A stretch of DNA of 64,000 bases from Acinetobacter lwoffii (GCF_019048525.1 NZ_CP077369.1:2108001-2172000); one strand, 5' to 3'; shown: positions 40,103 to 47,647, counted from the stretch's first letter. Translations and numbers: made by a program. Notes: generated by a model from the letters alone, not told the origin.

Positions 40103-41614
40103 ATGCTGTTTAAAGATTTTACTCAGGATATTAATCCACATCAGGCCTATCGTATTAAAAAGCTCAAGCAGCAGCTGCAACAGGCTGAGTCCTATGAGGA
40201 ATGGAAATATATTGCCCTGAAAATAGATGAAGAATCAGGTGCACAGGAATGGAAATTTGATAACAGTTCACCCTACTTTGATGCAGAAGTGATCGCACAT
40301 CGTCTGGGTAAATTACGACGCTATCGACAACAAAAGCGCACCCGTGACCTGATGTATATTTTGCGCGAAGGCCTGAGCTACGATATTGCCAACATTGCCC
40401 ATCCTCTACTGTTTACCGAAGCCTATGTGGGCACTAAAAGAATTATTGAAGATTATGTCGAAGAAGTCAGCCAAGGCTTAGCCTATATTGCTTCAATAGA
40501 CTGTACCTGTCTCAGTATGGAAGAAAAAATCGAATATTTTCAGCATTGTCAGCGCGCCTATGGCCAGCCAGCCCTGATGTTTTCCGGTGGTTCGACGCTG
40601 GGTCTGTTTCATACTGGTGTATGCAAAGCCTTAATGGAGCAGGACTTGTTGCCGAAGGTAATGTCCGGTTCAAGTGCGGGTGCCATCATGACCGCCATGT
40701 TAGGTGTATCCAAACCTTCGCAATATATTGATATTTTGAAAGGCCATAATTTCTTTCATGAGGCTTTTCATTTCCGCACCATGAGTGAATTGATGAAAGG
40801 TAATGGTGGTCTGGCGGATGTAAAATATCTAAAAAAATTTCTGGTCGAAAATCTGGGTGATCTGACCTTCGAAGAAGCACTCAAAACCTCAGGTCTGCAT
40901 ATCAATATTGCGGTTGCACCTTATGATGCTGGACAGGATGCACGCATTTTAAATGCCTATACTTCTCCGGATTTGCTGGTCTGGAGTGCGGTACTGGCGT
41001 CTTGTGCGGTGCCGGTTATGTTTCCACCGGTTCGTTTGACCAGTAAGCGCTATGATGGTCAATATACGCCTTATATGGGTTCAACCCGCTGGGTGGATGG
41101 CAGCGTGCGCAGTGATTTTCCGCAGGAGAAAATGGCACGCCTGTATAATATTAATTATACCATTGCCAGTCAGACCAACCCGCATATCGTGCCATTCATG
41201 CAGGATGATATTTCACGTTTCCGTAAAGGTACCTTGACCTGGCCGCAACGGATTGTTCGCCGTCAGGGCGCGGTGATTACCAAAGGCATGATGGATTTTG
41301 CCAGAGAGCATGCCGGAAGCTTACCTCCTGTACGCCGTCTGCTGGATCATGGCTATGGTGTAGTTGACCAGCGTTATTATGGTGATGTGAATATTGTCGG
41401 TAAATATAGCCTGCGCCACTATAGCTATATGTTGCAGAATCCACGGCCGTATCTGTTTAAAATTTTACAGCGTGAAGGCGAGCGTGCCACATGGCCGAAA
41501 ATTTCCCTCATTGAGACTCAGGAACGGGTCGGGAAAACTATTCAGCATTGTCTGGAGCTGCTAAATTATCAGCATACACTTAATCCAATACCTGAATACA
41601 TTGCCACGACTTAA
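40103..41614 (+). CDS. DUF3336/patatin-like phospholipase
   Basis: 503 residues. An N-terminal DUF3336 region (RTRDLMYILREGLSYDIANIAHP) precedes a patatin domain with the oxyanion loop GGSTLGLFHTG, nucleophile GSSAGAIMTA, and the aspartate in WVDGSVRSDFP. This arrangement is that of yeast-type triacylglycerol lipases and bacterial relatives; it probably hydrolyses acyl esters at membranes or lipid inclusions. The next gene starts 14 nt before this one ends. Confidence 0.88.
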   Translation: MLFKDFTQDINPHQAYRIKKLKQQLQQAESYEEWKYIALKIDEESGAQEWKFDNSSPYFDAEVIAHRLGKLRRYRQQKRTRDLMYILREGLSYDIANIAHPLLFTEAYVGTKRIIEDYVEEVSQGLAYIASIDCTCLSMEEKIEYFQHCQRAYGQPALMFSGGSTLGLFHTGVCKALMEQDLLPKVMSGSSAGAIMTAMLGVSKPSQYIDILKGHNFFHEAFHFRTMSELMKGNGGLADVKYLKKFLVENLGDLTFEEALKTSGLHINIAVAPYDAGQDARILNAYTSPDLLVWSAVLASCAVPVMFPPVRLTSKRYDGQYTPYMGSTRWVDGSVRSDFPQEKMARLYNINYTIASQTNPHIVPFMQDDISRFRKGTLTWPQRIVRRQGAVITKGMMDFAREHAGSLPPVRRLLDHGYGVVDQRYYGDVNIVGKYSLRHYSYMLQNPRPYLFKILQREGERATWPKISLIETQERVGKTIQHCLELLNYQHTLNPIPEYIATT

Positions 41615-42422
41615 TTTAGATCATCTCGATATTTCTGATTTTGAACTACGAACCAAAGCCCGTAGTCTGGGTTTTGGTCGGCGTCTTTATTATGCCAAGG
41701 GAAATGCGCTCTGGCTAAAAACCCAGATATCGCATAGATCTGATAGTTTAATATCATCTCCACATGCTGAACTAGGCTGGCAACATGAGCTGGATTTTTA
41801 TCAGGCTCATGCCAGCTCAAGTGATCTAAATTTTTTCCTTCCACATCAAATTATTCAACAGCCTTTCAAGATCAATCATGAACAATTTGAGCAGGCCTTA
41901 ATTCTGGTCGATGCGCCGGCGCATTTTCAGATCATGCCGCATCAGCAATCCATCACGCAAATTCGGCAACATTTGCTGCAAGCTGTGGAGCCTTTAATCT
42001 GCCTGCAAGAATTGGGTTATTTGCATGCCGATTTAAAGCAAGAACATTTTGTAAATAATCAGGGCAGGGTCTGCCTGCTTGATTTTGAGCATGTCCAAAT
42101 ACTCCATCAGAATGACCTGCATGAACTGAATGCGACACCGCGTTATATGGCACCTGAACTGTTTCAAGGCCAAGCTAAAAGCTTACAAAGTGAAGTTTAT
42201 GCTTTGGGTGTTATTTTTTATGAGTGGTTGAGTGGTCAGCGTTTACAGGCGACAGATTATCTGGATTGGGCCTTTTTGCATTGTCAGCGTCTGAAAGTTG
42301 AGTTACCGCAGCACTTACAGGCTTTTCAAGGCTTATTAGAAGAAATGTTAAGTAAGCAGAAGCAGCATAGATTGGCCGATTTTCAAGCGGTTAAAGACTA
42401 CTTAATGACTGAAATTGAATGA
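41601..42422 (+). CDS. Protein-kinase-like phosphotransferase
   Basis: 273 residues. The C-lobe shows a kinase layout: LHADLKQEHFVNNQGRVCLLDFEHV (catalytic loop HADLK, then DFE in place of DFG), PRYMAPELF (APE), and SEVYALGVIFYEWLSG. The glycine-rich loop is weak (SLGFGRRLYYAKGN) and a lysine follows at LWLKTQ. It could be a Ser/Thr or small-molecule/lipid kinase. It overlaps the patatin gene by 14 nt, so the two are probably translationally coupled. Confidence 0.7.
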   Translation: MPRLNLDHLDISDFELRTKARSLGFGRRLYYAKGNALWLKTQISHRSDSLISSPHAELGWQHELDFYQAHASSSDLNFFLPHQIIQQPFKINHEQFEQALILVDAPAHFQIMPHQQSITQIRQHLLQAVEPLICLQELGYLHADLKQEHFVNNQGRVCLLDFEHVQILHQNDLHELNATPRYMAPELFQGQAKSLQSEVYALGVIFYEWLSGQRLQATDYLDWAFLHCQRLKVELPQHLQAFQGLLEEMLSKQKQHRLADFQAVKDYLMTEIE

Positions 42423-42489
42423 GAAAAATACAATAAAACTCGGATTGTTTCTTATTTAATCAAACGAGTGTTTTTTTATGATAAACGGC

Positions 42490-42516
42490 TTGTCAGCTGG
42501 AAATGATCTCTATAAT
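42490..42516 (+). promoter_or_regulatory. Promoter of first tRNA block
   Basis: TTGTCA at 42490-42495, a 15-bp spacer, and TATAAT at 42511-42516. The same TTGTnA-15-TATAAT arrangement precedes all three transcription units of this locus. Confidence 0.7.
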
Positions 42517-42529
42517 ATACACAGCCATT

Positions 42530-42614
42530 GGGGACGTGGCGAAATTGGTAGACGCACTGGATTTAGGTTCCAGCGCCGCGAGGTGTGAGAGTTCGAGTCT
42601 CTCCGTCCCCACCA
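42530..42614 (+). tRNA. tRNA-Leu(TAG)
   Basis: 85 nt with encoded CCA. Acceptor GGGGACG/CGTCCCC, anticodon loop TTTAGGT in stem CTGGA/TCCAG, and a long class II variable arm. First of four identical copies in this locus. Confidence 0.96.
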
Positions 42615-42649
42615 ATCGATATTTGGGTAACTGGATATTGGGTGGAAGT

Positions 42650-42723
42650 AGAGGATTGGTGTAATGGTAGCATGACGGTCTCCAAAACCGTTCGTCAAGG
42701 TTCGAATCCTTGATCCTCTGCCA
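42650..42723 (+). tRNA. tRNA-Trp(CCA), atypical body
   Basis: 74 nt with encoded CCA. Acceptor AGAGGAT/ATCCTCT, anticodon stem ACGGT/ACCGT with loop CTCCAAA (anticodon CCA), T arm CAAGG-TTCGAAT-CCTTG, discriminator G. A1-T72, G73 and CCA are the known Trp identity elements. The D arm (GTGT-AATGGTA-GCAT, two wobble pairs) and 4-nt variable loop are unlike the usual proteobacterial tRNA-Trp. Confidence 0.85.
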
Positions 42724-42762
42724 AAGTTTGAAAGAAATCCAACGCTAAGTTGGTACCCTGAT

Positions 42763-42847
42763 GGGGACGTGGCGAAATTGGTAGACGCACTGGATTTAGG
42801 TTCCAGCGCCGCGAGGTGTGAGAGTTCGAGTCTCTCCGTCCCCACCA
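42763..42847 (+). tRNA. tRNA-Leu(TAG)
   Basis: Identical to the gene at 42530-42614. Third gene of the first block; a terminator follows directly. Confidence 0.96.
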
Positions 42848-42854
42848 TCATATT

Positions 42855-42882
42855 AAAGCAAGGCTAATGCCTTGCTTTTTTA
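42855..42882 (+). terminator. tRNA block terminator
   Basis: AAAGCAAGGC-N4-GCCTTGCTTTTTT, a strong hairpin 7 nt after the tRNA CCA. Confidence 0.9.
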
Positions 42883-43185
42883 TTGCCTGAAATTTGAGGG
42901 CGGTTTTTTTAGTACCAGATTTTTGCTGTCAAGATTGATGAACATCAATGCGTTCTGGGCTTAAATTATCTAGCGAATGATTGCAAGGGCAGGGCTTTAG
43001 TAAATTTCATTGTATTGCTGCAATAATTCATGCGATCTGTATATTCAATAATTTAAATGTTATATGGATCAGTCCCATGGTGTCTAACAATTTTATATAT
43101 TGGTCTAAATAGAGCAGTATTTGCTCAATAGGGAATTAACTGATTAATTTTTGATATAAAAGTATTTAGCTTTTTATAGAACTAC

Positions 43186-43212
43186 TTGTGAATCAGGTCT
43201 GATCGCTATAAT
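43186..43212 (+). promoter_or_regulatory. Promoter of tRNA-Leu(CAG)
   Basis: TTGTGA at 43186-43191, 15 bp, TATAAT at 43207-43212, then ATACACAGCCAT as in the other two units. The preceding 300 bp (42883-43185) holds nothing else I can identify. Confidence 0.7.
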
Positions 43213-43224
43213 ATACACAGCCAT

Positions 43225-43310
43225 GGGGATATGGCGGAATTGGTAGACGCACTGTGTTCAGGTCGCAGCGCCTTCTGGGCGTGAGAGTTCGAGTCTCTCT
43301 ATCCCCACCA
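43225..43310 (+). tRNA. tRNA-Leu(CAG)
   Basis: 86 nt with encoded CCA. Acceptor GGGGATA/TATCCCC, anticodon loop TTCAGGT in stem CTGTG/CGCAG, long variable arm. It is a separate unit between the two repeated blocks. Confidence 0.96.
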
Positions 43311-43317
43311 TCATATT

Positions 43318-43345
43318 AAAGCAAGGCGAGTGCCTTGCTTTTTTA
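43318..43345 (+). terminator. tRNA-Leu(CAG) terminator
   Basis: Same stem as the block terminators (AAAGCAAGGC/GCCTTGCTTTTTT) with a different loop. The interval 43346-43640 after it is A+T-rich, with nothing I can name. Confidence 0.9.
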
Positions 43346-43641
43346 TTGCCTGAAATTTGGCAAAGCCGTTGTATTTATGCTGTGTTGTATTCTGATTCCA
43401 TGCACTGCTTCAAAAATAATTTATGAATAATAGTTTCAGTATTTTGAATGCTCATGTTGATCAAGATTAGAAATTTATTTGAGTTTTAATTTGAAATGTT
43501 GGAATTGAATCGAAATGATTAAAAATAACGAATGGGCAGTCATATCTTCAAATCAATCAAATTTTCGACATAAATTTTATAAAAAATTAAACTAACTGTT
43601 TATTTTATAGCGGAATAGATTGTGATTGCTTGTAAAATCGC

Positions 43642-43668
43642 TTGTCAATGCCGGTCTATCTCTATAAT
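43642..43668 (+). promoter_or_regulatory. Promoter of second tRNA block
   Basis: TTGTCA at 43642-43647, 15 bp, TATAAT at 43663-43668. Confidence 0.7.
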
Positions 43669-43681
43669 ATACACAGCCATT

Positions 43682-43766
43682 GGGGACGTGGCGAAATTGG
43701 TAGACGCACTGGATTTAGGTTCCAGCGCCGCGAGGTGTGAGAGTTCGAGTCTCTCCGTCCCCACCA
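43682..43766 (+). tRNA. tRNA-Leu(TAG)
   Basis: Copy of the 42530 gene in the second block. Confidence 0.96.
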
Positions 43767-43801
43767 ATCGATATTTGGGTAACTGGATATTGGGTGGAAG
43801 T

Positions 43802-43875
43802 AGAGGATTGGTGTAATGGTAGCATGACGGTCTCCAAAACCGTTCGTCAAGGTTCGAATCCTTGATCCTCTGCCA
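43802..43875 (+). tRNA. tRNA-Trp(CCA), atypical body
   Basis: Identical to the gene at 42650-42723. Confidence 0.85.
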
Positions 43876-43914
43876 AAGTTTGAAAGAAATCCAACGCTAA
43901 GTTGGTACCCTGAT

Positions 43915-43999
43915 GGGGACGTGGCGAAATTGGTAGACGCACTGGATTTAGGTTCCAGCGCCGCGAGGTGTGAGAGTTCGAGTCTCTCCGTCCCCACCA
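43915..43999 (+). tRNA. tRNA-Leu(TAG)
   Basis: Fourth identical Leu(TAG) copy, last gene of the second block. Confidence 0.96.
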
Positions 44000-44006
44000 T
44001 CATATT

Positions 44007-44034
44007 AAAGCAAGGCAAATGCCTTGCTTTTTTA
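44007..44034 (+). terminator. tRNA block terminator
   Basis: AAAGCAAGGC-AAAT-GCCTTGCTTTTTT, 7 nt after the last tRNA. Confidence 0.9.
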
Positions 44035-44059
44035 TTGCCTCAAATTTACTAAACAAAGA

Positions 44060-44080
44060 AAAGCCCATCGAAATGGGCTG
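44060..44080 (-). terminator. Terminator for the small minus-strand gene
   Basis: AGCCCAT-CGAA-ATGGGCT. On the minus strand it ends in TTTT, about 70 nt beyond the stop of the 67-residue gene at 44152. Confidence 0.7.
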
Positions 44081-44151
44081 AATAACTGGAGAATAGCGCT
44101 GTTGAATCAGTGGAAAGATTAATTTATTTTTCTTCTCTTAAATAGAAGCAA

Positions 44152-44355
44152 TCAGGCTTTTAAATGATCTTCAAATTCCTCGCCTAACTGTAGTGCCAGA
44201 GCATTACCTGCCAGATCACAGGTCACCAGGCCATATTCTTTCTTGAAGCTGAAACTGAAACCACGATCATCCGCCAGGGTGCGTACCGAATATCCTAATT
44301 TTTCTAACCATAGTCGAAATGCAATCAAATTTTTCGCTTTAACCACTTTTTTCAC
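44152..44355 (-). CDS. Small hypothetical protein
   Basis: 67 residues from a GTG start with GGAG 7 nt upstream and its own downstream terminator, so I believe it is real. It begins MKKVVKAKNLIAFRLWLEKLG and ends with an acidic EEFEDHLKA. No family recognised. It may be a small nucleic-acid-binding or regulatory protein, but nothing shows that. Confidence 0.65.
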   Translation of the reverse strand: MKKVVKAKNLIAFRLWLEKLGYSVRTLADDRGFSFSFKKEYGLVTCDLAGNALALQLGEEFEDHLKA

Positions 44356-44788
44356 GAGATCACTCCTTCATCATTGTTAAATCTTAAATAAGGGTGAAAA
44401 ATTATCTTTTAAAGGGCAAATGCCTTTATTTAAATTAATTTAAATGAATTTGTGTATATAGTGAACATCGGTTGATTAAGAAAAAATCAATTTAAACGTT
44501 AAGTAAATGATTTTTATCATATTGAATAGGTTGTAACTAAATATTAAGCTTTTATAAGCTATAAATTTGGATAATTAATTTTCTAATTCAATAGCTTATT
44601 AGTGAAACAGGTTATTTCCTAATTTTATCAATCGTATGAAATAGAAAATTTCAGATCTAGAATGAGGAAATTAAAATCCAATCGACTTATTTATTAAAAG
44701 AATACCGGCTGCTGGTTTTCTGATCTTCAGCTCGATTTGCATGCTTTATACTGTCTGAAATGTAATTCTCAAACTGAATACCCGCACC
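44356..44788. other. Gene-free A+T-rich interval
   Basis: 433 bp. The only structure I note is an 18-bp perfect A/T palindrome (ATTTAAAT-TA-ATTTAAAT) at 44428-44445 and a short TTGATT/AATCAA hairpin near 44471. No gene or RNA is supported. Confidence 0.4.
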
Positions 44789-45061
44789 ATGACTGAATTA
44801 ACCATTGAAGACTATGTGAATTAGCAAATTGAATTAATGCAGCAGCAGGGACTTGATCCGGTTGCTGTGATGTTGGGACATGAAGACTGGTTGAGCTTTA
44901 GTATTCAGTCGAAAGTGGCCTATACGCCTTTCGGCAGTGCCCGTCGTTATCAGCCTGCTTTAGGTGGCTTGCTACTGGTACGTATTGATGAAATGCAGGC
45001 GGTGCGTGTCGTGACTCAAGGTGAACTGGATACTTATGCACAAAGTAACCAGATTCTTTAA
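44789..45061 (+). pseudogene. Small gene interrupted by an amber codon at position 12
   Basis: Read from the ATG at 44789 the frame gives MTELTIEDYVN, then TAG at 44822-44824, and continues in the same frame (QIELMQQQGLDPVAV...) to a TAA at 45061, about 90 residues in all. Downstream it looks well preserved, with no second lesion. CAG to TAG is the simplest change. A restart at the ATG at 44837 is possible but has no ribosome site. The protein is not one I recognise. Confidence 0.6.
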
Positions 45062-45244
45062 CATTGCTTCATGCGATACATACGTTGTCAGTTTTAGTGA
45101 ATAGAATCCAAGAAACTAGTTACTGCTATCCTACATATCATCATTCGGGATCGACATGGCCAATGTCACTTTTAAAGTTGAACGACAGAACTAATGTCAT
45201 GCTCTGAAAGCAGACATTTTATTTCTATTTTGGTTTACAGTTTA

Positions 45245-45272
45245 ATTTTGAATAATGCCCATTATATTAAAT
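45245..45272 (+). repeat. Degenerate dif-like site, distal end of cassette 1
   Basis: C-box-like ATTTTGAATAA (9 of 11 against ATTTCGTATAA), spacer TGCCCA, and D-box-like TTATATTAAAT at 45262-45272. It is inverted with respect to the canonical site at 45794-45821. An 18-nt palindrome, CCCATT-ATATTA-AATGGG (45258-45275), overlaps the D box. Confidence 0.55.
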
Positions 45273-45301
45273 GGGTGCAAATGAGAGAGGGTATCTAAAT
45301 C

Positions 45302-45703
45302 TCACTTGTTAAAAATAGACAGTATAGACAGTGAATCGTTCATGAAGTACATGGTTAAATATCCCAATATTACAAGCCATATCAGGATAATAATTCCTGC
45401 TGCCCAACGGTTTATAGGCCTTTCAACTAAGGTTTCTCCAAGAATTCTACAATCATCTACAATGTTTTGTGGGGTAAGCTTGATAACTAATAAAATACCT
45501 AAAGGTACAATAATAATATCGTCTAAATACCCAAGTACGGGAATAAAATCTGGAATTAAATCAATTGGTGAGAAGGCATAAGCAGCAATAATTAAAGCTA
45601 AAAACTTTACAGAATTGGGCGTTCGCTTGTCTTTTGCAATAAGCCAAACAACCAAGATGTCTTTTTTAATTGATTTAGCCCATTGCTTGATTCTTTGATA
45701 CAT
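45302..45703 (-). CDS. YkvA-family (DUF1232) membrane protein
   Basis: 133 residues. The DUF1232 core AYAFSPIDLIPDFIPVLGYLDDIIIVPLGI spans about 45-75 with hydrophobic helices around it, and a further helix near 105-120 (AAGIIILIWLVILGYLTMYF). Family function is not known. The gene lies alone between inverted dif-like sites, and its codons are richer in A and T than its neighbours'. Confidence 0.85.
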   Translation of the reverse strand: MYQRIKQWAKSIKKDILVVWLIAKDKRTPNSVKFLALIIAAYAFSPIDLIPDFIPVLGYLDDIIIVPLGILLVIKLTPQNIVDDCRILGETLVERPINRWAAGIIILIWLVILGYLTMYFMNDSLSILSIFNK

Positions 45704-45793
45704 AGCAAATATTAAAAGAACTATAGAGATTTAATCATAAGAGAGTTCTCTTAAAACAATATAGATTTTTATTATCCTATTACGATTTTCTAA

Positions 45794-45821
45794 AATTAAC
45801 ATAATACGCGTTATACGAAAT
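45794..45821 (-). repeat. Canonical dif-type XerC/XerD site
   Basis: On the minus strand: XerC box ATTTCGTATAA (45821-45811), spacer CGCGTA, XerD box TTATGTTAATT (45804-45794). These match the box sequences of Acinetobacter dif and plasmid dif sites as I know them. TTAGAAA continues the identity with the site at 62803 on the XerD side. Confidence 0.85.
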
Positions 45822-45865
45822 GCTATTTTTTATTTTATACAAATTATATGTTTAGCGTATAAGTG

Positions 45866-45897
45866 AAAGCCCAATTCAAGTAAATTGGGCTTTTTTA
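45866..45897 (+). terminator. Outward-facing terminator beside cassette 1
   Basis: AAAGCCCAATT-N6-AATTGGGCTTTTTT. The T run points away from the dif site, opposite to the cassette gene. The stem begins 45 nt beyond the XerC box; the same arrangement, at 44 nt, occurs beside the second cassette. The rest of the interval to 46207 is A+T-rich with no gene I can support. Confidence 0.8.
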
Positions 45898-46207
45898 TTC
45901 ACTTGTTAGGTTCCATGCTGATTATTTAAGCAATGTTCCACGAATTTCTCTAATTTAAATCAATATCATCCTGTTATTTATAAGTCATTATTTCATGTGT
46001 TGGAACTGAAATTGGTTTCTAAAAAAATAGAGGACTTGATTAATTATAAGAAAGCAAAAAATGGCACAGAAAGACATTTTTTAGATGGAGATTCAACTTA
46101 TTCCAATTTGTGCAAAATTTGTACGTGCCTTTCAATAACATTCTATGCATCGCAAATGACAAATAAGTAAGTCGGCTGAAGCATTGATCTTCAGCTTTGA
46201 ATCCGGT

Positions 46208-46942
46208 TTAAAACTGATCTTTCAGGGTTCTTAAACGCTGGAATTCTTCCACGCTTTCTGCGCGCAGAAAAGGATTGGTTTGCAATTCATCTTCAATACT
46301 ACTTGGCAGCGTGCACTGGCCTAGTATACGCAAACGCTCAATATGTTCGAAGCGTTCCAGAATTGCCGAATTGTCCGGTTCAACGTGTTTGGCAAACTGT
46401 GCATTCGATAATGTGTATTCATGGGTGCAATAGACTTGGGTGCGCGGTGGCAAGGCAGCCAGACGGGACAGTGAATGATACATCTGTGAATAGGTGCCTT
46501 CAAAAACCCGGCCACAACCCATGGCAAATAAGGTATCGCCGCAGAACAGCACATCAATCGCATCAATAAAATAAACAATATGGCCGAGTGTATGCCCGGG
46601 TACAGCAATCACCTGGATATCTATTCCATGAAAATTAAACTGTTCTTCATGCTCAAGAGGATGGGTGATAAACGGAATTTTGCTTAGTTCTGCCCGTGGG
46701 CCATACACAGGCAGATTTTGTCCTTGGATCAGTTCCGGCACACCGCCAATATGATCTTTATGCCAGTGAGTCAGCCAGATTTGACTTACAGTTAAACCGT
46801 GTTCGGCACAATAGTCTTGTACCAATTCTGCTTCGGTTGGATCAATCACAGCCACCTGATGCGACGCGGTATGTTCAAGCAACCAGATATAATTTTGCAG
46901 TGAATTCTGGACATCAATACAGTGAATTTTAAAGGGTGTCAT
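46208..46942 (-). CDS. gloB: Hydroxyacylglutathione hydrolase (glyoxalase II)
   Basis: 244 residues of the metallo-beta-lactamase fold. The metal motif THWHKDHIGG is at about 58-67, followed by VPGHTLGH, CGDTLFAMGCGR and YCTHEYT. It hydrolyses S-lactoylglutathione to lactate and glutathione, completing methylglyoxal detoxification. Length fits. Confidence 0.95.
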   Translation of the reverse strand: MTPFKIHCIDVQNSLQNYIWLLEHTASHQVAVIDPTEAELVQDYCAEHGLTVSQIWLTHWHKDHIGGVPELIQGQNLPVYGPRAELSKIPFITHPLEHEEQFNFHGIDIQVIAVPGHTLGHIVYFIDAIDVLFCGDTLFAMGCGRVFEGTYSQMYHSLSRLAALPPRTQVYCTHEYTLSNAQFAKHVEPDNSAILERFEHIERLRILGQCTLPSSIEDELQTNPFLRAESVEEFQRLRTLKDQF

Positions 46943-47059
46943 AGCACATCACATCAAATGAAGATTATAGATAAAGTAGCATAATTTCGGATACTCTGGT
47001 GCTGGTTGATATCGTCTGATCATCCGCGATTACTTTCATTTATTCCAAATTTGAAAAAT

Positions 47060-47647
47060 TTATAATTCCGGATCATCAATGCTCACCGCATTGCCGATGG
47101 TGTAAAAATGCCCGCCGGCTACATGATGAATACTTTTCCACTCTTCATCCACTTCATGATAATGCCAGTGGCCGTCGCGGAAGACCCGATCATCGGCATA
47201 GGCTGCAATCACCTTGCCTATAAACAGGTCATGCATTTGCTGGTTATGCGGCTCAGGAATCATCTCGCAGAGTATCCAGGCCGCACAGCCTTGTACTACA
47301 GGAATATCAGCATCAGGAAAATGAAATAGTTCTACTCCGGATTGTGCCAGTTTGTCAGGCACATCATGCAGGCTCTGCGTACCCAGACGATAGACCATAT
47401 TCAGTTGTTTCAATGTTGGAATTTGCAGCGCGAAATAACCTGATTTTTCAATAATATTTCGGGTTTTGGTACTTTTGTCCAGAACCACGGTCACTTTGGC
47501 AGGACTGAATTCCAGTGCGCATGCCCAGGCCGCTGCCATGACATCTGTATCCTGCTGGTCTTGAGCAGATACCAGCACAGTAGGTCCATGGGTAATCAGA
47601 CGATAAGCTTTTTCTAAGGGAACACTTTGAAGATGGGAGTTTGTCAT
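47060..47647 (-). CDS. Flavin reductase-like domain protein
   Basis: 195 residues of the split-barrel FMN-binding type. It begins with YRLITHGPTVLVSAQDQQDTDVMAAAWACALEFSPAKVTVVLDKSTKT, the usual flavin-reductase opening, and ends with GGHFYTIGN. It probably binds FMN; substrate unknown. Confidence 0.85.
   Translation of the reverse strand: MTNSHLQSVPLEKAYRLITHGPTVLVSAQDQQDTDVMAAAWACALEFSPAKVTVVLDKSTKTRNIIEKSGYFALQIPTLKQLNMVYRLGTQSLHDVPDKLAQSGVELFHFPDADIPVVQGCAAWILCEMIPEPHNQQMHDLFIGKVIAAYADDRVFRDGHWHYHEVDEEWKSIHHVAGGHFYTIGNAVSIDDPEL

Larger units (their letters stand above)
42506..42897 (+). repeat. tRNA block repeat, copy 1
   Basis: From the end of the promoter spacer through the terminator this segment is repeated at 43658-44049, offset by 1152 bp. 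I see only two differences, one in the terminator loop (42865) and one just beyond it. The tRNA genes and spacers are identical. Confidence 0.9.
43658..44049 (+). repeat. tRNA block repeat, copy 2
   Basis: Second copy of the 42506-42897 block, in the same orientation, with the tRNA genes and spacers unchanged. Confidence 0.9.
45245..45821 (-). mobile_element. dif-like cassette 1 carrying a YkvA-family gene
   Basis: Reading with the gene: canonical XerC/XerD site (45821 to 45794), gene (45703 to 45302), then the palindrome and inverted degenerate site (45275 to 45245). D boxes face inward at both ends, as in the dif modules of Acinetobacter plasmids. Size is 577 bp. The interior is more A+T-rich than neighbouring housekeeping genes. 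Confidence 0.6.

Noticed and set aside
42650..42723. The atypical tRNA as an amber suppressor
   Set aside because: Its anticodon is CCA and does not pair with UAG.
42510..42851. Open frame antisense to the first tRNA block (also at 43662-44018), 113-118 residues, starting MVGTERLELSHLAALEPKS
   Set aside because: It is simply the complement of tRNA-Leu, Trp and Leu. The same frame appears wherever this tRNA block occurs, and the tRNA structures explain all the conservation.
43622..43816. Plus-strand open frame across the second block's first tRNA
   Set aside because: It runs through the tRNA-Leu gene and has no independent coding signal.
45156..45194. A 12-codon open frame (MANVTFKVERQN) between the amber-broken gene and cassette 1
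   Set aside because: Too short to judge, with no family resemblance and no clear ribosome site. It might be a remnant, but nothing shows that.
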